Source: an uncultured Dorea sp. (lineage in GTDB: Bacteria > Bacillota > Clostridia > Lachnospirales > Lachnospiraceae). Taken from it: a stretch of 63,250 nt of DNA. Of the stretch, positions 34,483 through 43,000 are shown in pieces (position 1 is the stretch's first letter; every line of letters starts with the position of its first letter). Location of the stretch: NCBI GenBank assembly GCA_910579925.1, contig CAJTVY010000017.1, positions 1 to 63,250 on the forward strand, in the 5' to 3' direction. The notes below the pieces were generated by a model, which had not been told where the DNA came from, made no database searches, and saw only the letters and a list, made by a program, of their open reading frames with translations. The position numbers and the translations under genes were made by a program.

Positions 34483-35421
34483 ATGGATAAAAAGAAAGTT
34501 GTCATTGCCCTGGGCGGAAACGCCCTTGGCAAGGATATAGAAGAGCAGAAGGAAGCCGTGGCAAAGACGGCGAAGGTGATCGTTGATCTTGCACAGCAGG
34601 GACTGGATATCATCATCACCCACGGCAACGGCCCCCAGGTGGGAATGATCCAGAATGCCATGGATAACCTGATCGTGATGCAGCAGAACTACAAGCAGGT
34701 TCCGCTTCCCACCAGTGTGGCGATGAGCCAGGGGTATATCGGAATCGACCTGCAGAACGCCATTAAGTATGAACTGCTGAACCGTAATATCGACGGCAAG
34801 GTATCGACCATTCTGTCACAGGTAGAAGTAGATAAGAACGACCCGGCATTCGAGAATCCGACCAAGCCAATCGGTAGATTTCTGACGAAAGAAGAGGCGG
34901 AGGAGAACGAGAAAAACGGGATTCGTTGTATGGAAGATGCAGGAAGAGGTTACCGTATCGTAGTGGCTTCCCCGATGCCGAAAAGAATCCGGGAACTTGA
35001 GACGATCAAGACGCTGGTAGGCGCAGGACACATTGTCATCACCTGCGGCGGCGGCGGAATCCCGGTAGTCAGCGACGAAAAGGGAAGGCTGGTAGGCGTT
35101 AACGCCGTGATCGACAAAGACAATGCCAGCAGTCTTTTAGCTTCGCAGCTTGGGGCAGACCATCTGATCATTCTGACGGCGGTGGAGAAGGTTGCCATCA
35201 ACTGGGGAAAGGAAAACCAGGAATGGTTATCTGACCTTACAGTGGAGCAGGCGCAGGAGTATATTGCCCAGGAGCAGTTTGCAAAGGGTTCCATGCTTCC
35301 AAAGGTGGAAGCGGCAATCCGCTTTGCGCAGTCCGGAAAAGGCAGGCATGCCTTGATTACGCTGCTTGACAAAGCGGCAGCCGGAATCGCCGGAGAGACC
35401 GGAACCGTAATACACTCATAG
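34483..35421 (+). CDS. arcC: Carbamate kinase
   Basis: Carbamate kinase (312 residues) uses carbamoyl phosphate and ADP to give ATP plus carbamate, the energy-yielding step of anaerobic allantoin breakdown. Clear blocks are VVIALGGNALGKDIEEQ, THGNGPQVGMI, PTSVAMSQGYIGI, CGGGGIPVV, VNAVIDKDNASSLLASQLGADHLIILTAVEKV and FAKGSMLPKVEAAIRF. It starts 20 bases after the AllF-AllG gene, so it is the functional arcC/allK of this operon. No arginine deiminase or ornithine carbamoyltransferase gene is near. Confidence 0.96.
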   Translation: MDKKKVVIALGGNALGKDIEEQKEAVAKTAKVIVDLAQQGLDIIITHGNGPQVGMIQNAMDNLIVMQQNYKQVPLPTSVAMSQGYIGIDLQNAIKYELLNRNIDGKVSTILSQVEVDKNDPAFENPTKPIGRFLTKEEAEENEKNGIRCMEDAGRGYRIVVASPMPKRIRELETIKTLVGAGHIVITCGGGGIPVVSDEKGRLVGVNAVIDKDNASSLLASQLGADHLIILTAVEKVAINWGKENQEWLSDLTVEQAQEYIAQEQFAKGSMLPKVEAAIRFAQSGKGRHALITLLDKAAAGIAGETGTVIHS

Positions 35422-35445
35422 TCAGGTAACGAATTTGGCAAGAAT

Positions 35446-35480
35446 CTGCCTGCAGGCTTAGGAACGTGCAGGCAGAATTT
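35446..35480 (+). terminator. Hairpin between carbamate kinase and the permease (weak terminator or attenuator)
   Basis: CTGCCTGCA (35446-35454) pairs with TGCAGGCAG (35467-35475), followed by AATTT, a poor U-tract. Two smaller hairpins (ACCCTTCGGGT and CTTTG/CAAAG) follow before the ribosome site. Partial read-through into the permease gene is likely. Confidence 0.55.
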
Positions 35481-35545
35481 CTATATATACCCTTCGGGTG
35501 GATGGACTTTGTTCATCAAAGTATGAGTAGTCGAGGAGAGGGAAC

Positions 35546-37159
35546 ATGAATATACCAATTAATCTGTTTATGTGGATAATGGCGTTTCTGCCTATTATCG
35601 TACTGTTGATTCTGATGATAAAATTTAACTGGGGTGCAACGGAGGCTGCACCGGTAGGACTGATGATCACGATTTTCACTGGTCTTGTATTTTTCAAGGC
35701 GAATATCCGGCTGATCGCAGCAGAAAGTGCGAAAGGTGTGTGGAATGCCCTGATCATTCTGATCATTGTCTGGACGGCGATTCTGATGTATCAGGTGGGC
35801 GACGAGGCGAAGGCGTTCCTTGTAATCCGTAACGGCATGAGGAAGTTGCTGCCTAATGAACTGCTTCTGGTGCTTGCAATGGGGTGGATATTTGAAAGCT
35901 TCCTTCAGGGAATTACAGGCTTTGGCGTTCCGGTTGCCGTAGGCGCGCCGCTTCTGATCGGTATCGGCGTAAAGCCGCTGTGGGCGGTTATTATTCCGCT
36001 TCTTGGCCAGGCGTGGGGAAATACCTTCGGTACTCTTGGCGCTGCATGGGATTCCCTGGCCATGTCGGCAGGACTTTCTGTGGGGAGTAAGGAATATCTG
36101 GTAACCGCAATGTGGACGGCGGCATTTATCTGGTTCTGGAACGCCATCGGAGGGTTTGCTACCTGTTGGTTCTATGGAAAGGGCAAGGCGCTGAAAAAAG
36201 GTTTTCCGGCGGTCGCTCTTATGGCAGTCATCCAGGGCGGCGGAGAGCTTCTGTTAAGCCAGGTGAATACTACCATCTGTTGTTTCGTACCTTCCTGCGT
36301 GTCTTTGATCGTGATTCTGCTTCTTGGAAGAATTAAGATGTATCATGAAGAATGGAGTATTGCAGACAGTCCGATTATGAACCGTGAATTCGAGGGGCAG
36401 ACCGGGGGAAGCGAGGCTTTGTCCGATATGAGTCTGGTTCAGGCATTCGTGCCGTATTTCCTGCTTTCAGCCCTGACGTTGATTGTGCTTCTGGTAAAAC
36501 CAGTCAATGCCTTTTTGGGACAGATCTCATTTGGTTTATCGTTCCCGGAGACTTCAACGGGATATGGGCATGTGAATGCTGCGGTGGATCGTTTCTCGGC
36601 ATTTACGCCGTTCACCCATGCAAGCATGTTCCTGTTTATATCGGCGATCATCGGACTCCTTTATTATAAGAAGCACGGCTGGATCCAGGATGGAGGAGTG
36701 AAGCGCATTTTTATAAAATCTGTATCCATGACCATGCCGTCGGGTATTGCCGTTATCGGTCTGGTCATTATGTCGAAGATTATGGACGGAACCGGACAGA
36801 CCGTGGTACTGGCAAACGGGATCGCGGGCGTGCTGGGTAAAATCTATGTCATTCTGGCGCCGTTTGTCGGGCTTCTGGGAACCTTTATGACAGGAAGTAA
36901 CATGAGCTCGAATATCCTGTTCGGAGGATTCCAGATGACGACTGCGAATCTGTTAAACGTAGATCCGTCGGCAATTTTAGGGGCGCAGTCAGCGGGCGGA
37001 GCCATCGGAAGCGCAGTCAGCCCAAGCAAGATCATACTTGGAACAACCACCGCAAGTATTCTTGGAAGAGAGGGCGAGGTTCTTAAGAGGATTATCGCAC
37101 TGACGGTGCCGACAACGATTGTCATTGGCGCCATCCTGTTTGTGCTGGTGGCCTTATAG
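35546..37159 (+). CDS. LctP-family permease, candidate oxamate or hydroxy-acid transporter
   Basis: A 537-residue polytopic protein of the L-lactate permease family (about 13 membrane segments). Typical segments are IIVWTAILMYQVGDEAKAF, ESFLQGITGFGVPVAVGAPLL, WAVIIPLLGQAWGNTFGTLG and GSNMSSNILFGGFQ, and near the end SAGGAIGSAVSPSKI. Known members move lactate and glycolate. Oxamate, the end product predicted for this cluster, is a close isostere of pyruvate and lactate, so export of oxamate is a reasonable job; this is inference. The ATG follows GAGGAGAGGG. It lies between carbamate kinase and allC. Confidence 0.85.
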   Translation: MNIPINLFMWIMAFLPIIVLLILMIKFNWGATEAAPVGLMITIFTGLVFFKANIRLIAAESAKGVWNALIILIIVWTAILMYQVGDEAKAFLVIRNGMRKLLPNELLLVLAMGWIFESFLQGITGFGVPVAVGAPLLIGIGVKPLWAVIIPLLGQAWGNTFGTLGAAWDSLAMSAGLSVGSKEYLVTAMWTAAFIWFWNAIGGFATCWFYGKGKALKKGFPAVALMAVIQGGGELLLSQVNTTICCFVPSCVSLIVILLLGRIKMYHEEWSIADSPIMNREFEGQTGGSEALSDMSLVQAFVPYFLLSALTLIVLLVKPVNAFLGQISFGLSFPETSTGYGHVNAAVDRFSAFTPFTHASMFLFISAIIGLLYYKKHGWIQDGGVKRIFIKSVSMTMPSGIAVIGLVIMSKIMDGTGQTVVLANGIAGVLGKIYVILAPFVGLLGTFMTGSNMSSNILFGGFQMTTANLLNVDPSAILGAQSAGGAIGSAVSPSKIILGTTTASILGREGEVLKRIIALTVPTTIVIGAILFVLVAL

Positions 37160-37180
37160 GAAGGAGAGTCTGAAGAGATT

Positions 37181-37378
37181 ATGGAGAAGAAGAATTTTTT
37201 TCAAACCAAAGAAGGCGGGCTTACAATCGCTTTCATCGTAATTATGGCGGCGTTTTTTATCATACTTGCAGGTCTTGGCAGCGCAAATGATAACATCTGC
37301 CTGGCGGGGTTTGTAATTATGGTGGGGGCTATGTTGTATTCGCCGGTAAAAACATTTATAATAAAGCCAAAGAAATAA
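37181..37378 (+). CDS. Small membrane protein of unknown function
   Basis: A 65-residue protein with two predicted membrane helices (LTIAFIVIMAAFFIILAGLG and ICLAGFVIMVGAMLYSP) and a basic C-terminus (FIIKPKK). ATG 37181 follows AAGGAGAGTC. It starts 21 bases after the permease and ends 20 bases before allC, so it is translated with them. I do not recognise a family; it could be an accessory subunit of the permease. Confidence 0.75.
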   Translation: MEKKNFFQTKEGGLTIAFIVIMAAFFIILAGLGSANDNICLAGFVIMVGAMLYSPVKTFIIKPKK

Positions 37379-37398
37379 GATGAAAGGAGAAAATCATT

Positions 37399-38640
37399 AT
37401 GGCGATTGAAGAGATTACAGGCAGAATAGCGAAGGATCTGGAGAGTCTGAAACAGTTTACGGCTACACCGGGCGACGGCTGTACGAGACTTCCTTTTACT
37501 CCCGAGGCAAGAGGAGCAGTGAATTACCTTAAGAAGATGATGGAAGAGGCCGGACTTGAGGTAAGGGAAGACGCTGCAGGCAACGTGATTGGAGTGATGA
37601 AGGGAACGGATTCGGATGCACCCTGTGTCATGATGGGATCACATTTTGACTCTGTAGTGAACGGAGGAGATTTTGACGGTATCGCAGGAGCGGTCTGTGC
37701 GGTTGAGGTGGCAAGGCAGCTTAAAGAAGAAGGAGTGACGCCTAAGAGAGATTTCGTTGCGGTTGGATTCTGCGATGAGGAAGGTATGCGTTTCGGAACG
37801 GGATACTTTGGTTCCGGCGCAATGCTTGGAAACAGGGATGTGGAATACTGCAGAAATTTTGCGGATACAGACGGTGTTACCATCTATGATGCAATGAAGG
37901 AGTACGGCCTGGATCCAGAGAAGATTAAGGAAGCTGAATGGGACAAGGATAAGATCGGACAGTTCCTTGAGTTACATATTGAGCAGGGGCCGGTTCTTGA
38001 CGCAGAGAATATTGAACTTGGTCTGGTTGACTGTATCGTTGGTATTCAGCGTTACATGGTAACGGTTCACGGAAGGGCAGACCATGCGGGAACCACGCCC
38101 ATGGATATGCGTATGGATGCCGTGGATGCGGCAACGAAAGTCATTTCCAAGATTCCAGACTGGGCGCGGGAGAAGGCAGACGGAACCGTGGCCACTACAG
38201 GTTTTATACGAACGACGCCGGGAGGCATGAATATCGTTGCCGAGAAGGTTGAGTTCACAGTAGACATCCGTTCCAAGAACAATGACAATATCAACGACAT
38301 AGCTAACAGGATCCGAGCGGCCCTTGACCGGGAAGTAAAGGAGATGGGCGGAAGTTATGAGATTGATACGAAACTGGTAATTACTCCGGTATGGCTGTCC
38401 GAGGATATGCTGAATACCATGGAAGAAAGCTGCAAGGCGAGAGGTTACAGTTATAAAAAGCTGCCAAGCGGCGCGGGGCATGATGCGTTGGAGATCGGGC
38501 AGGTGATTCCGACGGTGATGCTGTTCGTTCCAAGTAAGGAAGGGAGAAGCCACTGTCCGGTGGAATTTACAAAATACAGTGATTTTGCAAAAGCATCTGT
38601 GATCATGACGGAACTTGCGAAGGATCTGCTTGCAAAATAG
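37399..38640 (+). CDS. allC: Allantoate amidohydrolase
   Basis: M20 family enzyme of 413 residues that hydrolyses allantoate to ureidoglycine, ammonia and CO2. Metal-site motifs are GSHFDSVVNGGDFDGIAG (about 77-94), CDEEGMRFG, LELHIEQGPVLD and the C-terminal SGAGHDALEIGQVIPTVMLFVPSKEGRSHCP (in pieces). The VVNGGxFDG loop fits AllC better than the related copy at 17179. It follows the small membrane protein by 20 bases after AAAGGAGAAAATC. Its product feeds AllE. Confidence 0.9.
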   Translation: MAIEEITGRIAKDLESLKQFTATPGDGCTRLPFTPEARGAVNYLKKMMEEAGLEVREDAAGNVIGVMKGTDSDAPCVMMGSHFDSVVNGGDFDGIAGAVCAVEVARQLKEEGVTPKRDFVAVGFCDEEGMRFGTGYFGSGAMLGNRDVEYCRNFADTDGVTIYDAMKEYGLDPEKIKEAEWDKDKIGQFLELHIEQGPVLDAENIELGLVDCIVGIQRYMVTVHGRADHAGTTPMDMRMDAVDAATKVISKIPDWAREKADGTVATTGFIRTTPGGMNIVAEKVEFTVDIRSKNNDNINDIANRIRAALDREVKEMGGSYEIDTKLVITPVWLSEDMLNTMEESCKARGYSYKKLPSGAGHDALEIGQVIPTVMLFVPSKEGRSHCPVEFTKYSDFAKASVIMTELAKDLLAK

Positions 38641-38657
38641 GTCTGTGATATAAGATT

Positions 38658-38692
38658 ATGCTGTCTTGCCCTGTCTGGCGAGGCAGCATATT
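38658..38692 (+). terminator. Hairpin between allC and the XRE-GntR gene
   Basis: ATGCTGTCTTGCC (38658-38670) pairs with GGCGAGGCAGCAT (38677-38689) with two G-U pairs and a CTGTCT loop, then ATTTGG. The weak U-tract suggests partial termination, lowering regulator expression relative to allC. Confidence 0.6.
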
Positions 38693-38710
38693 TGGAAATG
38701 GAGAGGTTGT

Positions 38711-39709
38711 ATGACAGGAATGAACCCGGTAAATAAAAAAGAAAATCTCCGATTGCTGAGAAATGCCCTCAGACTCACTCAGAAGGAATTTATTGAGCGT
38801 TTCCTTCCTTCCGGGGATGGAAAGATGTCGATGAGTATTGCAACCTATTCAAATCTGGAGTCCCGAGACGGAGTCAGGATGAATGAAGTGATACTGGCTG
38901 TGTCGGAAAGTCTTGGAATTGATACCATGCTGTTTTCCATGCCGCCGGAGGAATTTGCCGAGAAGATCCATATACTTCTGTCGGATGACCAGGCGGGGGA
39001 TCCTGCAGGCAGGGGGAGTACGAAGAAAGGCAGTATTAATCATCTGGTGAACCGTCTGACGATGTACTTTGCTGAACAGATTTTCGAAAAACGGCTGAAA
39101 AAGGGAGACAAGATTGAATCAGACCGGGTTTTATCCGCAAAGCTTTCTGTGGGGCGTTCAGCAATCCGGGAGGCGCTCAAGGTGCTGGAGGTTCTGGGGA
39201 TGATTGATATCCGTCCGGGGCAGGGAACCTATATCAGCAATAATGAGGCAAGCTTTTTTATTGTTCCTCTGTCATGGTCCCTGTTTTTAAACGGCAGTCA
39301 GATCGACAGTATTGTGGAGGTGCGCAATCTCCTGGAAATGAAGGCTGCTTACCTGGCGGCTGGATGTATGGACGAGGATAACAGAGGTAAGCTTTACGAG
39401 ATCTCCCTTCGGCTTCACAAGGCTTATGTGGAGAAGGACTTTAAAGAATTTCTGAACCAGGATCTGGAGTTCCATATCTGTATTGCAGAAAGTTCCGGTA
39501 ATCCGGTAATTTACAGTATGATTCAGACCATCAGTAATCTTATGCGTCACGTCAGCGGGAGCGGCATGGTGGACGAAGGGCAGCTTCGGGATATCTATGA
39601 GGAACATCAGAAGGTTTACGGGCTGATTCTTGCAAAGGATGCGAAGGGGGCTTCGGATGCGATGAAGGAGCATCTTGAGAAGTCGACAGGGCGGTATAAT
39701 TACAGATGA
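38711..39709 (+). CDS. XRE-GntR (FadR-type) double-HTH regulator
   Basis: A 332-residue regulator with two DNA-binding modules. Residues about 8-85 look like an XRE-type helix-turn-helix (NLRLLRNALRLTQKEFIERFL, MSMSIATYSNLESRDGVRM). Residues about 105-180 are a GntR winged helix with ESDRVLSAKLSVGRSAIREALKVLEVLGMIDIRPGQGTYI (in pieces). The last 150 residues form an FCD ligand-binding domain (VEVRNLLEMKAAYLAA, DLEFHICIAESSGNPV). FadR-type proteins sense organic acids and bind TGGTnnnACCA-like sites, matching GGTTGACC motifs at 22646 and 29477. The ATG at 38711 follows GGAGAGG. XRE plus GntR in one chain is unusual. Confidence 0.85.
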   Translation: MTGMNPVNKKENLRLLRNALRLTQKEFIERFLPSGDGKMSMSIATYSNLESRDGVRMNEVILAVSESLGIDTMLFSMPPEEFAEKIHILLSDDQAGDPAGRGSTKKGSINHLVNRLTMYFAEQIFEKRLKKGDKIESDRVLSAKLSVGRSAIREALKVLEVLGMIDIRPGQGTYISNNEASFFIVPLSWSLFLNGSQIDSIVEVRNLLEMKAAYLAAGCMDEDNRGKLYEISLRLHKAYVEKDFKEFLNQDLEFHICIAESSGNPVIYSMIQTISNLMRHVSGSGMVDEGQLRDIYEEHQKVYGLILAKDAKGASDAMKEHLEKSTGRYNYR

Positions 39710-39763
39710 TGCCGGGGCAAAATACTTTTTGCTCCCGACATCATTAAGATTATTAAAGGTTTG

Positions 39764-39808
39764 ACCGGCTTAGGAAATCCCTGCTGTAAGGGGCTTCCTA
39801 AGCCGGTT
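39764..39808 (+). terminator. Terminator ending the ureide cluster
   Basis: ACCGGCTTAGGAA from 39764 pairs with TTCCTAAGCCGGT ending at 39797, then TTCTTTTT. A second, bulged stem (39708-39742) begins at the regulator stop codon. The rest of the 307-base gap to 40016 holds a TCAGGCAG/CTGCCTGA hairpin at 39947-39966 in the probable leader of the next gene, and no gene. Confidence 0.88.
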
Positions 39809-39946
39809 TCTTTTTGACGGATACTATATATAGTGGCTTGTATGAGGGATAACCATATTTTACATATAATTCATAAAATTGTAAATTTTAACGTTAATTA
39901 ATGTTGATGACAAGACGATATATATGATATATTTATGCTAGGGGAG

Positions 39947-39966
39947 TCAGGCAGAAGACTGCCTGA
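39947..39966 (+). promoter_or_regulatory. Leader hairpin upstream of the M60 peptidase gene
   Basis: TCAGGCAG and CTGCCTGA form an 8-bp stem with an AAGA tetraloop, 50 bases before the start codon. The A/T-rich region before it (ATATATGATATATTTATGCT) probably contains the promoter, but no good -35/-10 pair could be fixed. Confidence 0.4.
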
Positions 39967-40016
39967 ATGAACCTGTAAATATAGAAAATAAGGGGTGTAA
40001 GGGAAAGGAGAAGGAT

Positions 40017-43000
40017 ATGAAGCGGATAGTTTCATTCATGCTGGCGGCAGTTCTTGTGCTCGCACCATGTATGCAGAGTTTTGCAACGGACGACATAGCG
40101 CCGGCAGTGGAAGGGCCTGGCAGTCCGGAAGATCCGGCGCCGCCTGGTACAGATAACCAGACAACGCCGCCGAATGGGAATGATCAGACGACGCCGCCTG
40201 ACAAAACAACGGGCAGCGGCGCAGGCGAAGACAATGGGGGCGGAGATACGCTGGTTCCGCCAGATACAAATATACCGGCAGGAGCAGGCGGCAATTCGGG
40301 AGATATTGTGCCGATAGGAGAAATGGAGACTGAGAAAACCGATCAGGGTGTAACTAAAGGTCAGATTGACGTCTACATTATGCAGTCGCTGGTTTTTAAG
40401 GATGATATCACTTATACGGTTAAGCTTAAGGATCCGGCTAATAAAGAAACCACACAGGATATCAAATTTGAAAAAGAGACTTCTGAACTGAAGAAAGGAG
40501 TCACTTTTGACGGCCTGGACGACGGAAGTTACACACTGTCTATATCAGCCGACGGATATCGTACCAGAGAACGTATTATTGATGTGAAGGGACTTGCTTA
40601 TAAGCTGACATATTCTACTGGTTTTTTAGACGGATATGAATATGCGGCAGGTAAGAATCATCCGGGAGCTCTTCGGATCGGAGATGTGAACGATGACAAA
40701 GAAATCGACGATACGGATAAAAAGCTGTTGATTGACAAGATTGATTCCAACGAGATCAGCGAGAACAATAGTAAGAAAGTTCCGGGGGATCTGAATCTGG
40801 ATAAGAAGGTCGATCTTGCAGATCTGAACTATTTTGTTCTGGGGTATTTTAAGCCGGGAGAGAGCAAAGAAGCAAGCGCTACGATAGAGACGATCGTGCC
40901 GGCATCTGCGATCAAGAGTAAAGCGGATGCAAAGACAAAGGCAGAGGGGCTTGACTTTCTGTCAAGAGGTGAAGGCGGCGCAAAGATCAGCCGGGCAGAC
41001 GGAAAAGAGATCTCCGAAGAGAATCCGGTTATCGTGGACTTTGAATTTGAGGAAGGCGTCTACTCAGATGGAATTGTGATCGATTCCAGCGAAGAGAATC
41101 CGATTGAGACTGGTGAAATTCAGATTGAATATACTTATAAGGATGCGTCCGGAAATGTAGTAGAGGCCGATCCGGTGCAGGTGCCTCTTACACAGCATGA
41201 CGTTCATACGTTACTTACTTATGAAGGGGTAGAGGTACAGAAGGACGAATACGGAAATATCGTGATTGATCTTAAAAGCCAGATTGCGGTTAAGAGGGTT
41301 ACGTTTACCATTACCGGTATGAAGAAGAATAATAATCTGGCCGAGATCTCCAGGGTAGAGTTTGTGAACGGTATGGAGAACCGGATTCCAGAGCCGCCAA
41401 GGTATATTCCGAATCTTCATGAACCCAAGGCAGGGAATAAAACATTTGACGTATCATGGGATCCCTGTGTGAATGTCACAGGATATGAAGTGAAGATCAA
41501 AGGACCTGTGGGAGAAGACGAGAAAAGAGAGATCGTGGAAGAAGTCATACCTGTAAGAGGATGTTTCCTCACGGTATCGTCATTGAATAATGAAAAACTT
41601 CTGAATAAGGAAACGTATGAGGTAAGCGTACAGTCAGTTAACGGCGCATGGAAGAGCGGCTACAGCGGTATAAAAAAGGCTGTTCCAATGGTAGATAAGA
41701 AGCCTGACCCACCGGATTATGTGAGTACGATAGGTAAATATAAGGCCATTGACGTGTCCTGGAAGAAGATGAAGGATACGGATTACTTCCATGTATATTA
41801 TAAAGAGGCCGGTGAGACAGAATTTACCAAGATTGAAGAGAAGATTGAAGACAGTAAGTATACCATTACTGATCTGAAGGATAAGGCGGATTACGACATC
41901 TATGTAACGGGTGTGAATTCCGAGGGAGAGAGCGATCCGTCAAAGATTTATACAGCGTCAACCCAGGATCCGAAGCCGGCGCAGATGCCGAAGTACAAAC
42001 TGCTGAACCGGGCGGACGAGGGAAAGGTAAGCGAGAAGATTATCAGTGCAAAACTTGGAAGCGGAAGTATGATGGACAGTCCGTTAGATACCCAGAAGGA
42101 TACGGCGTGGGGAGCTGTTGATAATTCTCCGACTTCTCATTACTTTATGAACACATGGGACGGCGGCGGATTCAATCCGATGGGCAGCCGCGGACTTACC
42201 TTTGAGTTCGACAAGGCCTATAAGATGGACCGGCTTGCGCTGCAGGAAGTTTCGCCCCAGAGTCAGAATTATGGTTATGCACAGGCAAGGTACTGGGATG
42301 CGGCCGGACAGGTTCATGATATTCCAAGAGGTTCTATGCGTGTCCTGAAAAAGACAGATTCTGAAGGACGTGTATATTATGTGTTAAGGTTCCCGGGACC
42401 GATTGAAGCGAAGAAGATTCAGTTTGCTCTTTCCCGTTCCTATGTATACGGAACCATCTCAATCTCAGAGGTCTACTTCTACGAGTATGATACGATTGAA
42501 GAGGAGATTATGGCGCTCTATGGAGATGATCTCCATACAGAACTGAAAGAAGAAGTAACACAGGCAAGGCTTGATGAACTGAAGAAGAGAATCGAGACGA
42601 AAGATCCTGTCAGCAAAGAGTTCCATCCGGATCAGGAGTATCTGAAGCGGGAACTCCAGAACGCGCAGGATATTCTGGATGCGAAGAATCTTGGCAGGAC
42701 CGTAAAAGTCCATAATACGATCAATACGAAGGATGTCGGACGCGGATTCGGCGGACTGAATGCATGGCAGCCTCTCGGGGTGACGGCGGCGGCCGGCGAG
42801 GAGATTACGGTCTATGTCGGACATAATAGTAAGAGGGCCGGCGACGGCACAAATCTGCAGCTTGTAAGCACGCAGTACCATTCTGAAGCGGCTTCCATGT
42901 TCAAAGTGGTGGCAACGCTGAAGGTAGGACGTAACGATATTACGATCCCGCAGCTGTGGACTCTGAAGGCGGAAGCCGGCGGGGCATTGTATGTTCAGTA

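Noticed and set aside
34483..35421. Carbamate kinase as part of an arginine deiminase pathway
   Set aside because: No arcA or arcB nearby; the gene follows the AllF-AllG fusion by 20 bases.
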